From Cryptomeria japonica (lineage: Eukaryota > Streptophyta > Pinopsida > Cupressales > Cupressaceae), in NCBI RefSeq assembly GCF_030272615.1, contig NC_081415.1, forward strand, positions 605,875,137 to 605,939,136: DNA of 64,000 nucleotides. The letters are read 5' to 3'. The notes under the pieces were generated by a model, which made no database searches, was not told the DNA's origin, and saw only the letters and a list, made by a program, of their open reading frames with translations. Shown here piece by piece: positions 26,384 through 37,704 of this stretch. Made by a program: the position numbers and the translations under genes. Within the stretch, counting starts at the first letter, position 1; every line of letters starts with the position of its first letter.

Positions 26384-27445
26384 TGTGATGCTAAAAATGT
26401 GGTTTATAGAAGGCATACACATATAATGAGACACTAAAAACATAATTGAAAATCTTAATTGAAAAACTAAATCAAAGACGCAAACCATAAGCCTTCCTTG
26501 AAATGTCCCATTTTCCTCTATTCTTGAGGACCTTGAAGGTGTTGGATTGATGGACTCTCAGAAGAGCAATGACCTCCAAAGTGGTAACTCAAGAGTTGAG
26601 TATCTAATTGATCATGATTGATTATGGAGATGATATGAAATGCATGGTGTAAGAAACTAGATTAACATGCTATGATCAATTCCAAATCTAATTACTGGAT
26701 AATCTAAATACAAATTGCCTATAGTAATGATGCCTAAATTGATGTGAGATGGGATCCATATTGCTCCAAAATGAGGGGTATTTATAGGAATTTCAAGGCC
26801 AAAGCTGAGGTGGCAAGAATCGACAGTCCAGATTTGATCTGAAGATATCAAGGGCCAAGATTGAGGAAGTTGGAGAAGAGGTTGGAGGAAGGGACACTTG
26901 TCATTTCTATGGTGAGAAGTGTCAAGGAGCCTTGCTCATGAGAGGGCAAGTGTCCAAGGGAGGAAACATGTGACAAAAGTGCCATGTGTCTCAAGGAGAG
27001 AATATCCACACCATGAAAGGCTAGGATAAGGAGGTTAGAATGTGAAAGCTAGGATAGGTTTAATTAGACCCAAGATTAGATTGAATGGGTTAAGTTAGGG
27101 GATGGTTAGGTTGGGTGGTTAAAGTTAGGAGCTATGTGCTCATTTGAATTTAGAAATTCAAATAATAGAAAAATGGTAATTAATCTCAACAAACTTGAGT
27201 TTGTTAATCTTAATTAGGGATTAGAAGAATTGATTAGTATGGGGAGACATTAATTAATTGAGAATCAATTAATCAAAGGGGGATGTGAGATGAACCATAT
27301 AAATAAATCATTTAGATTTATTTACTATGTAGATGAATAGAAAAATTAATTAAATTGCTTGTGAATTCAATTAATTGGGAAGGGGAATTAATCAAATAAT
27401 TGTGTATTTAATTAACTATCTTCAGACCATTTTTAGGTGTATACA
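26384..27445 (-). repeat. 5' LTR of F (1062 bp)
   Basis: Same edges and length as the 3' LTR. The high similarity of the pair makes F one of the younger insertions in the window. Confidence 0.93.
26779..26786 (-). promoter_or_regulatory. Candidate TATA box in the 5' LTR of F
   Basis: TATAAATA on the minus strand about 660 bp into the LTR, in CCTATAAATACCCCTC context typical of plant core promoters. The same box is kept in the 3' LTR near 24795. Confidence 0.6.
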
Positions 27446-27973
27446 CTTATCACTACTCAGTGACCTTAACTCTTGAATAGAAGAAACTTTGATTGCATAG
27501 GCAGGTAAAAGAGTTCTAAGCATATTACTTACAACAGTGTCATGTTCAATCTTTCCTCCAGCACTTTTAATACCACCGACAACCTCTTTGATCTTTTGTC
27601 CATACTAAGCTATATTTTCACCTTCTATCATTCTCATATCATCAAATTTACCTCTAATACTCTCTTCCTTATCTTTTTGAACATGTTTATAACCACCACA
27701 AATTACTTCTAATTTCTCCCAAACTTCAAATGTAGTTTCTAATCCATGTACATCAATGTATTCAGTATCAGACAGTGCACTTACAATGGCTTCCAGTGCT
27801 TGATTGTTTTCCTGTTGATCCTTAAGCTAATCTAGAGTTAGAGGACCGGTAGGGGGTACATATTTAGTAGTAACATGTTGCCAAAACTAAGAACCCATAC
27901 CTTTGATATAAATCTTCATTCTGTGTTTCCATATTGTGTAGTTGTCCTTAGTAAAATTTGGACCCTCCATCAT
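27446..27973 (-). pseudogene. Copia2 gag, N-terminal part
   Basis: From an ATG at 27973 the frame reads a copia gag start (MEGPNFTKDNYTIWKHRMKIYI), then SALSDTEYIDV, FEVWEKLEVI and GKFDDMRMIEGENIA, with stops at former Gln or Trp positions. It joins the C-terminal part once F is removed. Copia3 has the corresponding protein. Confidence 0.85.
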
Positions 27974-28023
27974 TTTCTTTCAGATCTTTTCCTCAAGTTG
28001 TTAAGCTTCCTACACACAGAGGA

Positions 28024-28041
28024 CCTAATGCTTTGATACCA
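28024..28041 (-). other. Primer-binding site of Copia2
   Basis: Sense strand TGGTATCAAAGCATTAGG follows the 5' LTR after a 2-bp AT spacer; initiator-Met type with one mismatch. Confidence 0.85.
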
Positions 28042-28043
28042 AT

Positions 28044-29659
28044 TTTTATTTAGAAGATTCGGTTAATACTAAGAGGGGGGTGAATTAGTATTAACAACAA
28101 ACTAAAATCTTAAACCAAATTGATCAATACTTCACCAAAATAGATCATAACCAGTATGAGTAGCCATTGAAATCAATCTACTAATTAGATTTACCAAACT
28201 AGTCATTTAAGTGTTCCATATCATGCATGCAATAGAAAGGTATCAACTTAACACAAACAAAAATCAATCACCATATGAACACTAGTATTTTCATGTGGAA
28301 ACCAAATGGGAAAAATCATGGTGGGAATTGGTACCCACAAGATAATGCACTCTTTCAGAATGCGCCTTGTTAGGAGCCTAGCTTGGATAGGAGCTTACAA
28401 TGATGCTCGATTAGGAGCAAACCCTATTAGAAGTCACCCAATCAAGGGATTTACAATATGAGCTCTATTAGGAGATTTTCCCTGTTAGAAGCAACCTCAC
28501 AGGAGGATTTAAACTCAAGTTGTTGAGCTACCCAGTTAAGGGTTTTACATGAACAAGGCCTATTAGGACCTACTCGGTTAAGGGATTTTGAACCTGCTGC
28601 AACTGTTAGGGAATAATAGATGAATGATCTAGAAATAGCACTTCCTTCTTACTTGTTCAGATTCACTTCAGCTCCAATCTACTTCACTCTTGCAGACACA
28701 CACCTCTGTTTTAGGTACATGCTCTTTTCTCAGATTACCGACACAATAAACTTCATCAAAATTGACCTAAATACACTTTACATCTTTTTCAGTTACAAAA
28801 CCCTAGATACATCAAGATTCAAATTATTTTACATCATAGATCATCCCACATCATTACAAATAATCATATAGATTATTACAACAAATATCAACATAATTTC
28901 AACCGTTGAATAATCATAATACTACACTACACATCGATCTAATAAGCAATCAAACCCTTAAAACATTATTCTATGCTCTTCATTGTTTCCCAAGAAATTC
29001 CATCCTTAATCGCACCAAAACAGTATTTTAATTTCTCACACGGGTTGTGACACATCACCATCAAGTTATGATCATAATGAGATTAACCATCAAACCATAA
29101 ATCATCACTGGTTAAGGGATCTTGATACCATTTTTAAAACCCTACTAAAACCCTATTGAAAATACAGTGGTAAATCACAAACATGAGTTTTGATTATCAA
29201 AACATCCTATGGTTCTAGTCATAGACTAATTACAATGATATAAACACTGTTTCAAGCCGCAACACCTAATTCCTCATCAATCTTTAGAACCAATTGCATA
29301 ATTATAACAATGTTTCATGTTTACCGATTAAAGTCCTATTTGCCAAGTTTTTTGTTGGCTGCATAGTTTATCTCACCAACTTAATCCATTACCGGTTAGG
29401 TTACACCATTAAACCTAGATGACAAAGTAATCAAGAATAAATAATTGCCATATTTGCCATCAATAACACAAATAATTGATCACTAAATCGCCAACCAATA
29501 TCTCAATCTATACCGGTCATACATCACTATGCCATCATTATCCTTATCATATCAACTATATCATCAGCAACAGTCCTTTAATATATTATCACCAACAATC
29601 CTTATACCATTATGTCAACATCATCATAAATTATGCCAATCATGCCAATCATGCCAACA
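28044..29659 (-). repeat. 5' LTR of Copia2 (1616 bp)
   Basis: Homologous to 19031-20543. Extra short segments near 28545-28585, 29180-29215 and 29570-29600 account for the greater length. Confidence 0.9.
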
Positions 29660-30927
29660 CTAGGAGGATTCCAAGGGAATAGGAAGGAATGAGTTTTTAT
29701 TAGATATTTTTCTCAAGGCTAGATTGAAGGATATTTGTCCTGCCTCCCTTATGGATTCTACTATTAATGCATCTATAAATCTCTTATAAATTTCAAATGG
29801 TTGTCTTGAGTTGGGCCTAGTAAAAGGCTTTATTTCCCAAGTGTTTTCTCTTCCAATTAAAGACCTTATTGAGGAAGGTTTGTGAATGAGGAGGTCATAT
29901 GTGGCAAGTTTCCTATGATGGGATTTATTGATGTTCTATTATATTCTCATAGTTTGGTGTTGGGGAGGGTATCACCTCTATTGAGGCACCCTATGATAGT
30001 GTTAGGTCCATTGGCCCCCCTCCAATCCTTTTGCACCTATAAGGTTATAATATTAGAGTGGCCTTGGTGGAAGCTTTCACCAATCCTATTTTTGATGCAT
30101 TGGTTGAGGTTCCTTTTGTTGAACATATGTCTAGCCTATTTTTCCACATTGGTTGAGGATCCTAATATTGATTCAATTCTTAATTATTCTTCCACTCATT
30201 TGCTTTTTTTTTGTCAAGGTGAAGCATCTCTTCCATCTAATGGGTCTTGCTTCTCATTGAGGATTTTTTATTCTTTGGTTGATAAAGCCTCTCTTACATG
30301 GGGAATTTTCTTATAAGGAGGTATTTAGGATTTTGTTTGAACATTGGTGTTGTTTATAGGTAACTTATAAAATGTCATGTGTTTCTAGTCAATTTCATGT
30401 ATCCAAAATATCAAATGGTTTCTTCTTATTATCATCCCTTGACGATAGCATGTGTATCTTGCAAGGAGGGTCTTGGTTCATTAGAGAAACAATCTTTTTG
30501 TTGAAAAGATGAAAATATAATTAGGTCTCTATTTGGGTAAGGCTCCTAGGGCTCCCTTTGAAAAACTAAGATGAAGAGATCATAAATTTATTCCTAATTT
30601 CCTTGGTTTATTTTCAGCTATTTACAATGTCATGAAAGCTTTGAAACACTTAATTTTTACCAAATGTTGTGTTTTTGTTGATATTGATAATTTGTTTCCA
30701 AACACTATTAAGTTACACTCCAAGCTAGGTGTCTAGGAGCAAAAAAATTTATTGTGAGGTCATCCTCACTAGATTGATTTCACTATCATAGAGTTGGGAA
30801 TTTTTCCTATTCAAACCAAGATATCAAAGAAAAGCTCTAGAAGTACTATAAAAGGTTATTTCCTTCTTCTATTTATAATAACTTGATGATTAGTTTTAAA
30901 GGAAAGGATTTGGGCTTTACAATTGTA
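29660..30927 (+). repeat. Tandem duplication copy 2, piece 2
   Basis: Homologous to about 16630-17923 of copy 1. The frame 29882-30316 matches 16898-17263 codon for codon over long stretches (SLVLGRVSPLLRHPMIVLG). It stops at TTTACAATTGTA, where the solo LTR starts. Confidence 0.88.
30384..30890 (+). pseudogene. DUF4283-type LINE ORF1 fragment (copy 2)
   Basis: Same gene as in copy 1 and better preserved in its first part: FHVSKISNGFFLLSSLDDS, then MCILQGGSWFIRETIFLLKR, then SIWVRLLGLPLK, then C-V-F-V-D-I-D-N-L-F-P-N-T-I. The 'GGSWFIRE' and 'WVRLLGLPL' motifs are the strongest evidence for DUF4283. Frame breaks and stops show it is inactive. The two copies together could be used to infer which changes preceded the duplication. 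Confidence 0.65.
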
Positions 30928-31804
30928 TGCCATTGTAATATGAAAAAATGATGAGGGGAGATCAAGTGGAAAGATTTACTCCCCTCAAAAGAGGGATGAA
31001 AGTTTTACAAATATTTCTCTTAAATTTTTCACACATTACATTCAAAAGAAGGGTTGAATTCACTAGATCCAATCCCCAACAGTAATAGATTGAATACTAA
31101 TCGAATTGTAGTAAATTTGGAAAGTATTAGGAAAGTAAATTAACCCTCTTTTGTAATAGATTAGTTGAATTAAGAAAATTGAGACTAAGTGCAGAAATGA
31201 CAAAGAAATGATTATATCTTGAGGTAGAGATGTGGGATGAAGTTGTGCACCTGGAATTAGTAGTAGATTGTTGAGATGAAGCTTCCCTCCAAATCTGAGA
31301 AAAATTTGCAAGGATTGTGTGCAAGTTATGCATGGTCCTCTGAAAAATCTACACATCGAAAAGGGTTTTTTCGTCTCTAAAAATGAAGCCTAAGCCTACA
31401 ATTATAGTCATGCACCTGCAACATACACACAAAAAAGAGAGGGAAATGTTGTTGGGATTCGGGGTTTTCCTTCAAGTCAAACCCCATTTTGGAATTAATG
31501 ACGTGGTTGTAAAATACTACAAGTAAATGAAAGGAAATGTCTGAAGTAAATCCACCTCAAGGAGGGGATGTAATTGAAAGTTTGATACCTTTGTAGATGA
31601 GTTTGCTTGAATGGATATGTGAAATAGGATATCTTGAATGTTGATAGAAATATCCTCTTCAATGGTTGAATCCTTGTCTTGAATGCAACACCTAGCCTTG
31701 AAAGCAGACCTGAAATGCTCAATGCTTGAATGAATGCTTCAATGATTGCACTTGATTTCTCTTATGATCACCTATGCTTATCATCGAATTATGCAAATAG
31801 GAGG
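30928..31804 (-). repeat. Solo gypsy LTR (D-related), part 1
   Basis: Diverged relative of the D LTR in the same minus orientation. Matching landmarks are TTCAAAAGA-GGGTTGAA, CTAGATCCAATCCC, CCCTCTTTTGTAA, GACCTGGAATTAG-like sequence, ACACACAAAAAAGAGAG, GGGGTTTTCC and GTCAAACCCC. Beyond 30928 the duplicated segment resumes with no internal region, so it is a solo LTR. Copia3 splits it at 31804. Confidence 0.8.
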
Positions 31805-33176
31805 GGATAGGTCAATGATGAACCACTAGTACCAAACTGATACTGAAAGGGAGCGATGAATCAGTACAAACACAAATACAATCAAAAATTGGTTTGACAG
31901 CAAATGCTCCAAATGACTGGCAAATAGGGATACCAGTAAAGCAGAGTGCAACCGGTAACATCCAGTATAGCTCCATCAGTCATGAACCGGTCACTCAATA
32001 AGCTTTCCTCTTAGCTCAATACTACAGTATCATTATATTCTCATGTATAAACTAGTAAACTTGACCATCAGATCTTCAGAACAATGAGTTCGATATGTTT
32101 TATAGACAGGCATAAAACATAGAACCTTCATGTGCTTAATAGGTAAAACAAAGCATCACAAGATAGAAGCATTTCACATGACACACATATTTTTTACATG
32201 GAAACCCAACTGGGAAAAACCACGGTGGGGATGAATACCCACAAGCTGCTTTTTGAACTCTTTAGAAGTCCCCTTTGTTAGGAGCCTTGTCCGGTTAAGG
32301 ACATTACAATAGGCTCTAGTAGGAACTGATCCTATTAAGGATCACCCGATTAAGAGATACCCAGTTAAGGGTTAAACCCGGTAGGGTCACCTGTTAGAGG
32401 ATTTCAAGAACTCAATAGCTTAAAGGATCTCCTAAGCTTCTCTAGCTTCTTAGAACTCATTAGCCTTGAGTTACCCGGTTAAGGGATTTGAAACAAGCCA
32501 GTTAAGACCACCTGATGTAAGGGATTTTGAATCAAGCCAGTTAAGGCTACCCTGTTAGGGGATTTTACAACTGTTGAAGTGGTTAGAGATCAACGGGTAT
32601 TACAATGATCTGTTAACAACACTTAATGCTAATGTAGATCCGTTTAGGCTCCTCTTTTCCTTCTGCACAATCACTTTCTAGGTATCTCTTCTCTCCTTTG
32701 GTCTGGCAAGAATCATGTATCACTTTCCTTGGATACACACTCACAACTTTTTCCAACAACCTCAGAAAGAAACCCAACATCGACCTTATAGGAAACATAC
32801 AGGTCGGTAGCAAAAACCCTAAACCCTAAACCTGTTGGGTGAAGCAATTCAAACGGTTCGATCTTGACTGTTGAATCATGCTGCATTAAATGCAACAATC
32901 TTGAATCAATCTCAAGATATTCTCCATCATCCATTATCCACCATTTTCATGGTGGCTGATAACCCATCACGTGTTCTCACCATTTGACAGACTTCGCACA
33001 TTCCCAAGGTAGATAGGAATAGTCATCTTCATGCAAGATCCTTCACACACACAAAGCTTACATGGCAACACAATCTATCCTTCACCATACTACTAACTCA
33101 TCACACAAAGATCACCGATTGAGTCACACAGACTTGAGGTACTCCAACTTGAAACCCCAAAGTGGAAGCTACCTAC
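31805..33176 (-). repeat. 3' LTR of Copia3, outer part
   Basis: Matches 41864-43225 of the right LTR, including CACCACGGT-type block, the GTTAAGG array (32270-32580) and the AAACCCTAAACCCTAAACC run at 32815. Interrupted at 33176 by the solo LTR. Confidence 0.92.
32871..33176. repeat. 306-bp direct repeat, left copy
   Basis: Starts TTGAATCATGCTGC and ends AAGCTACCTAC. The same 306 bp recurs at 36903-37208 with only a few, mostly C/T, differences. Only one copy exists in the other LTR of Copia3. Confidence 0.93.
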
Positions 33177-33521
33177 TGTCATGCCCAAAATTTAGGGCAA
33201 AAAAGGAACAAATTTTTTTTGTAAAACATACTAATTAATTAACAAGTTCACTCACACGACAAGCGTTATAGAAATTTTCATAATTAAATTCGAGCTAGTT
33301 CTGAGATGAACCAAGCATCGATAGATTGTTAAATATTATTTGCGGAAAATTAACTAGTTTAATTTTATCTCCACGATATACCTAGTCATTAGGTTTATTA
33401 AATCAATCACGTTAAAGAAAAATAAGAGAGATAAATTAATTTAATCTCCAATATGACTATATAGCCTAACCAACCATTTTTAAATTTCTCTTTATTACTT
33501 GCTTCAAATTATAACCAGAAT

Positions 33522-33569
<48 letters not shown>

Positions 33570-33914
33570 CATATATATATATTTATAATTAAATACTTAA
33601 TCCAAAATATGACCAGAATTTATATATATACATATATATATTTAAATATTTTAATTCTAATTCAAAAGCACAATAACTTTCTAAATATTAATCCATATTT
33701 CCCCAACCCTAATTAGGGTTCTATTTTCTCATATATATATTATTAAATCTACTTATCATATTATTTTTAAAATCTATTTGCCCTAGCCCCACCCGGGCTA
33801 GGGTTTAACCCATATCTTTTTTAACAGAAAATTTTTTTGCTGGGCCGAAGACCCCAAGGCGGCCATGTTTTTTTTTTTATATTGCAGGTTATGGAGGCGG
33901 GGAGGGCCGTGGCG

Positions 33915-34082
33915 CCACTGTGTCGGCGCACAGTGGGCGCCACTAGCGGCTCCCCACTGTGTGGCCACACAGTGGCGGCCGCGGCCGTCCACTGTGTGTC
34001 CACACAGTGGGAGTCGAAGCGGCTCCACTGTGTGTGCACACAGTGGGCGCCGCGCGGCCCTCACTGTGCGTACACACAGTGG
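33915..34082. repeat. Array of five 22-bp GC-rich palindromes, about 36-bp period
   Basis: Units start at 33915, 33954, 33989, 34025 and 34061 (spacings 39, 35, 36, 36). Each is CCACTGTG, six variable bases, CACAGTGG or a one-base variant. The second, third and fourth are near-perfect palindromes. GC-rich spacers of 13 to 17 bp separate them. It is within a plant LTR, so it is not a CRISPR array. Confidence 0.95.
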
Positions 34083-34189
34083 GGTCCGCGTGGACCCAAA
34101 AACAATCCCCCTTTTTTTTTTTTAATTTATTTTTTTTAAAATATAATATATATAAATATATATATATATATAAATATATATTTATATAA

Positions 34190-34220
<31 letters not shown>

Positions 34221-34349
34221 AATTTATAACCATAATTAAAAAGGGTGAAAATATTTCAATATATATATATATATTTTTTTTTAAAAAGAGATTTACATGC
34301 AAAAATTTTAAACTAATATGACAAAGGGAAAAGCATTAAGTTTATTCAG

Positions 34350-34351
<2 letters not shown>

Positions 34352-34432
<81 letters not shown>
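34352..34432. repeat. (TA)n microsatellite
   Basis: An uninterrupted TA run of about 80 bp within the solo LTR; shorter TA runs occur at 33537-33560 and 34150-34206. Confidence 0.95.
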
Positions 34433-34435
<3 letters not shown>

Positions 34436-36902
34436 AGCTCTTTAATCAACACTAACTAAAGATACAATTTAGCAATACATTTCAAGAAATACAATATACT
34501 TCACTAGAATAAAAAAGCTTCATTGATTTTTCCTTTTATAAAATATTTACATAAAACATTTTTTTTTCTCTATAATACTTAAGATTTTTCAGCATAAATA
34601 ACTCCTACTTTGCCATAAGGAAAATATAGATAAATTTTAATTGAAAGCTATTCTCTTTTTTTTTTCCATAATACAAAGAAGCTTTTGCATGCAACTCAAA
34701 ATAACTTTTCTTTTACTAAAAACCATAAGTAGAAATAAAAAAAGCTTTTCTTTTTCCTTCTTTAACAGCTCTAAGATGTTCTACCAATTTACAAGATGTT
34801 TCTTTGAATAGCCACAACAATAAAACTTCAAGTCTATTTTCAATAATTACAACTTGCTTCTCTTTTCTATGAATGAGGCATACTTCTATAACAAATTTAA
34901 ACAAATATCTGCAACTGGATTTAAGTATCTTCAATAATAATCTTCTGTATCTTTTTCATGGATCCTATTCTCTTTCTCCTGACTTTCCTGCATAATAGAT
35001 AAACACAAATATGACCATGGAGTGCTCACCTCCCAGCCTAGGCTAACTGGTAGCCACCCCCGAGCTCGGAGAACCAATTCCTAGATGGGTAACAAACAGG
35101 CAAACACATAGAAAGCAATGCATACAGATATTCCAGACACATTCCCAACTTGGCTTTCACAGCACCACACTTTGGTGATGAACATTTTCAAAGGGTGGTA
35201 GTGGACCAATACCCTGAGGAGAACTGCAAGTATGAAATAAACAAGAAGCCACCTCATGGCACAATAATAATATCAAGAATCTCAACCCCTTATTCATTAT
35301 GCCCCCCAAAGGCATTCTAGCTTTATATCCCTCCTTATGACCCCCATTGCACAAACAGGCCATGCAGCAAGGGTCACACAAAGATCCCTTGTGATCGCTC
35401 TCAAAAGAGAGTTTCTCACTCGAGGGTTGTCACTGCTACCACCCTCAAGATCCTCTTCTCTCCCAAGAGTAAGAGGTCTTGAGAAAACTCCCAAAACACA
35501 AACAAATCATAATGCAAAAATACCAAAAGATTTTCTAACATAAACTTTCAAGAACACAGATTTCTTACACCAACAAACTTCCAGACATAAACAAGAAGAA
35601 GACATTAAAAAGAATCACTGAAACCAACCTTAATCTGCCCAAAGGTATTATGATATTTGATGAAGAGCTGCCCAATCCACAAATCTTTTTCCTTCTACCC
35701 TTAATCAATTTTTCTATTCCATAACATTATTTTCTTTTCAAATTTTTCTTCTGTCTCCAAAAATGGAGAGTGGGTGATTACCCTCCAATTCTCAAAAATC
35801 TTGCTTAAGAAGCTCACTCACAGAGTTCTCACAGGATTCTAAAAACCAAAAAGGAAAGAAAGCAAAAATGCAAAAAGACTCTCATTCCAAAAGGAAAACT
35901 CCTGATTAGATTTAACTTCTAATTTTCAATTTTCGCTCAACTCAAAAAAGCCAATTTTTAAAGCGTTAAAAAGATCATTAAAAAGTAGAAACTTGCCTAA
36001 AATTACCCCTAACCCCTAGGTATACCTTATGGGCTTTAGGAAACCCTATTAAACTACCCCTAGGTGTTCATTTAACCCATTTTAAACCCCTCTGAAGTTT
36101 ATTTTCGGGTCAAACATAAGTTGACCACCCCAAATATTATATTCCCAAAGTATTTATGACAACACATTATTTTATTAAAGAAAAACTATAATTAAACACT
36201 TTCCCACCAAGAGACACAAATAAAACATTTAAATTTAAATCCACACATGTGTCAAGTGACACAAATAAAACACTTTTACAAAAATAAAACATGAAATTGT
36301 CTCTTGTGGTTTTTACACAATAAATTTAAATAACACTTAACACTCATGCAGCATATACTGTTACGAATAAAATACAACACAAATGGGGTGTTGTCTCTCC
36401 AAATAGACAAACCCTGGCTTACGAACATACATAAGTCTAGGTTTGATTCTCCGTAATTTTCCATGGTCACATGGTAAATTTCCTGCGCATCTCAATTTAC
36501 ACATTAGTACCTCCAAATATCCATATATAATATAATTCAATAATATAACAATACATATCATTACCTGCATACAATTTTCATCTGCACAGATTGAATACAT
36601 CTTTTATCAAGCAATTTCACATAAGCAATTTCATCCCAATTCACATAAACTAAACATACATCATAGTTCTATATTCAGAGTAAAGTCCTGCAAATTCAAT
36701 AACGACATCTATCATTGCAATATCATCCTATCTAACAATCATGTAGTGTTCTATCTCATAAAGCATGTAAGTAAATCATCCAATCATAGCAATGTTATCC
36801 AAATCCTGAAATCATATAAGTTCTAAGTCTCAAAATGCATCAAAATAAAGTATCCATAATAGTCTAAATATAAAATCCACTGAATGTCAGACTGAGTCAA
36901 GG

Positions 36903-37208
36903 TTGAATCATGCTGCATTAAATGCAACAATCTTGAATCAATCTCAAGATATTCTCCATCGTCCATTATCCACCATTTTCATGGTGGCTGATAACCCATC
37001 ACGTGTTCTCACCATTTGACAGACTTCGCACATTCCCAAGGTAGATAGGAATAGTCATCTTCATGCAAGATCCTTCATGCACACAAAGCTTACGTGGCAA
37101 CACAATCTATCCTTCACCATACTACTAACTCATCACACAAAGATCATCGATTGAGTCACACAGACTTGAGGTACTCCAACTTGAAACCCCAAAGTGGAAG
37201 CTACCTAC
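36903..37208. repeat. 306-bp direct repeat, right copy
   Basis: Second copy of 32871-33176. It reads straight into CAACCGG, the normal continuation of the Copia3 LTR, while the left copy reads into the solo LTR. Confidence 0.93.
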
Positions 37209-37461
37209 CAACCGGTATTCATACAATGCTTCCATGTGCCGGTTCCCATAACTACACGCCAGTTCACCTTGAACAAATATGTCGCTTCACTTTCCTTGGA
37301 CAAATATGCCGCTTCACTTTGGCATATAAACCGGTTCATACATATGTCAGTTCCTCTCTCTTCACTTATCACATGTGCCGGTTCACACTATGTCCCATAT
37401 TGACATCAATGACAACATACAATATCATTATGTCTTCATGTCGGTTTACATAATGCCAACA
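37209..37461 (-). repeat. 3' LTR of Copia3, inner part
   Basis: Continues the LTR to its terminal ATGCCAACA, adjacent to the polypurine tract. It matches 43226-43408 plus 51650-51729. Confidence 0.9.
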
Positions 37462-37462
37462 A

Positions 37463-37585
37463 TCTCCCCCTTTGCCATTGATGGCAATATACAAAAGATA
37501 TCTTCTCTGCTTCACATCTTCTCCCCATTTGCTGTAGATATCTTTTTGCTTCACTCCTTCTCCCCCTTTGACAACAATGCCAAAG
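37463..37585 (-). other. Polypurine tract and second polypurine-like tract of Copia3
   Basis: Sense AAAGGGGGAGA next to the LTR (37463-37473) and again about 96 bp upstream in element sense (37559-37569), with an intermediate weaker tract near 37527. The arrangement matches Copia2. Confidence 0.75.
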
Positions 37586-37704
37586 TGGAGGTACAATCAT
37601 CACTATTCCATCATGCTGCTCCCCTTGAGGAGTAGCATCCTTCAACACACCAATCAATCAAAAAATTTTCTTTCCAGTACCTGACTGATGTGGAACAATC
37701 ACTT

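Larger units (their letters stand above)
24398..27445 (-). mobile_element. Short non-coding LTR element F, nested in Copia2 gag
   Basis: Two LTRs of exactly 1062 bp (24398-25459 and 26384-27445) flank only 924 bp. The target duplication CTTAT is perfect (24393-24397 and 27446-27450), and removing the element rejoins the Copia2 gag. Minus orientation is inferred from a purine tract AAAGAGCGGCAAAA beside the left LTR and a TATAAATA box on the minus strand of each LTR. The sense-strand LTR start (TGTATACACCTAAAAATG) resembles that of element E, so F may be a non-coding relative of E. It encodes no gag or pol and must have been mobilised in trans. Confidence 0.9.
19031..29659 (-). mobile_element. 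SIRE-like Ty1/copia element Copia2
   Basis: A full-length minus-strand copia element with LTRs at both ends, a Met-type primer site, gag, protease, integrase, RT, RNase H and polypurine tract. It interrupts copy 2 of the tandem duplication: 18961-19030 and 29660 onward are contiguous in copy 1. Left flank ATACG and right flank CTAGG match at three of five bases, as expected for an aged target duplication (the uninserted copy reads CTAGG). Element F is nested in its gag. RNase H motifs (CDNTSAINISKNP, HARTKHIELKYHFLRE) resemble the SIRE/Maximus group. Confidence 0.92.
33177..36902 (-). repeat. Solo LTR related to gypsy B, right end truncated
   Basis: Minus orientation. It starts TGTCATGCCCAAA, the complement of the B LTR terminus, and matches B's LTR in several blocks: the GC-rich array, 34990-35640 and the AATGCATCAAAATA block near 36835. 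The last bases of the LTR start (complement of TGTGAGGCCC) are missing or unrecognisable at the right edge. No internal region or second LTR is present. About 1 kb shorter than B's LTR, partly from shorter TA tracts. Confidence 0.85.

Noticed and set aside
32815-32835. Interstitial telomere repeat (AAACCCTAAACCCTAAACC)
   Set aside because: Only about three units, present at the same place in the other Copia3 LTR (42876), so it is part of the LTR and not a telomere trace.
33915-34082. CRISPR-like array (22-bp palindromic repeats with 13-17-bp spacers)
   Set aside because: It is inside a plant LTR, units are too short, spacers are GC-rich relatives of each other and no cas-type gene exists here.
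33798-34302. Overlapping frames of 70-119 codons on both strands
   Set aside because: They are produced by the GC-rich palindrome array, which is open in several frames at once; no known domain.
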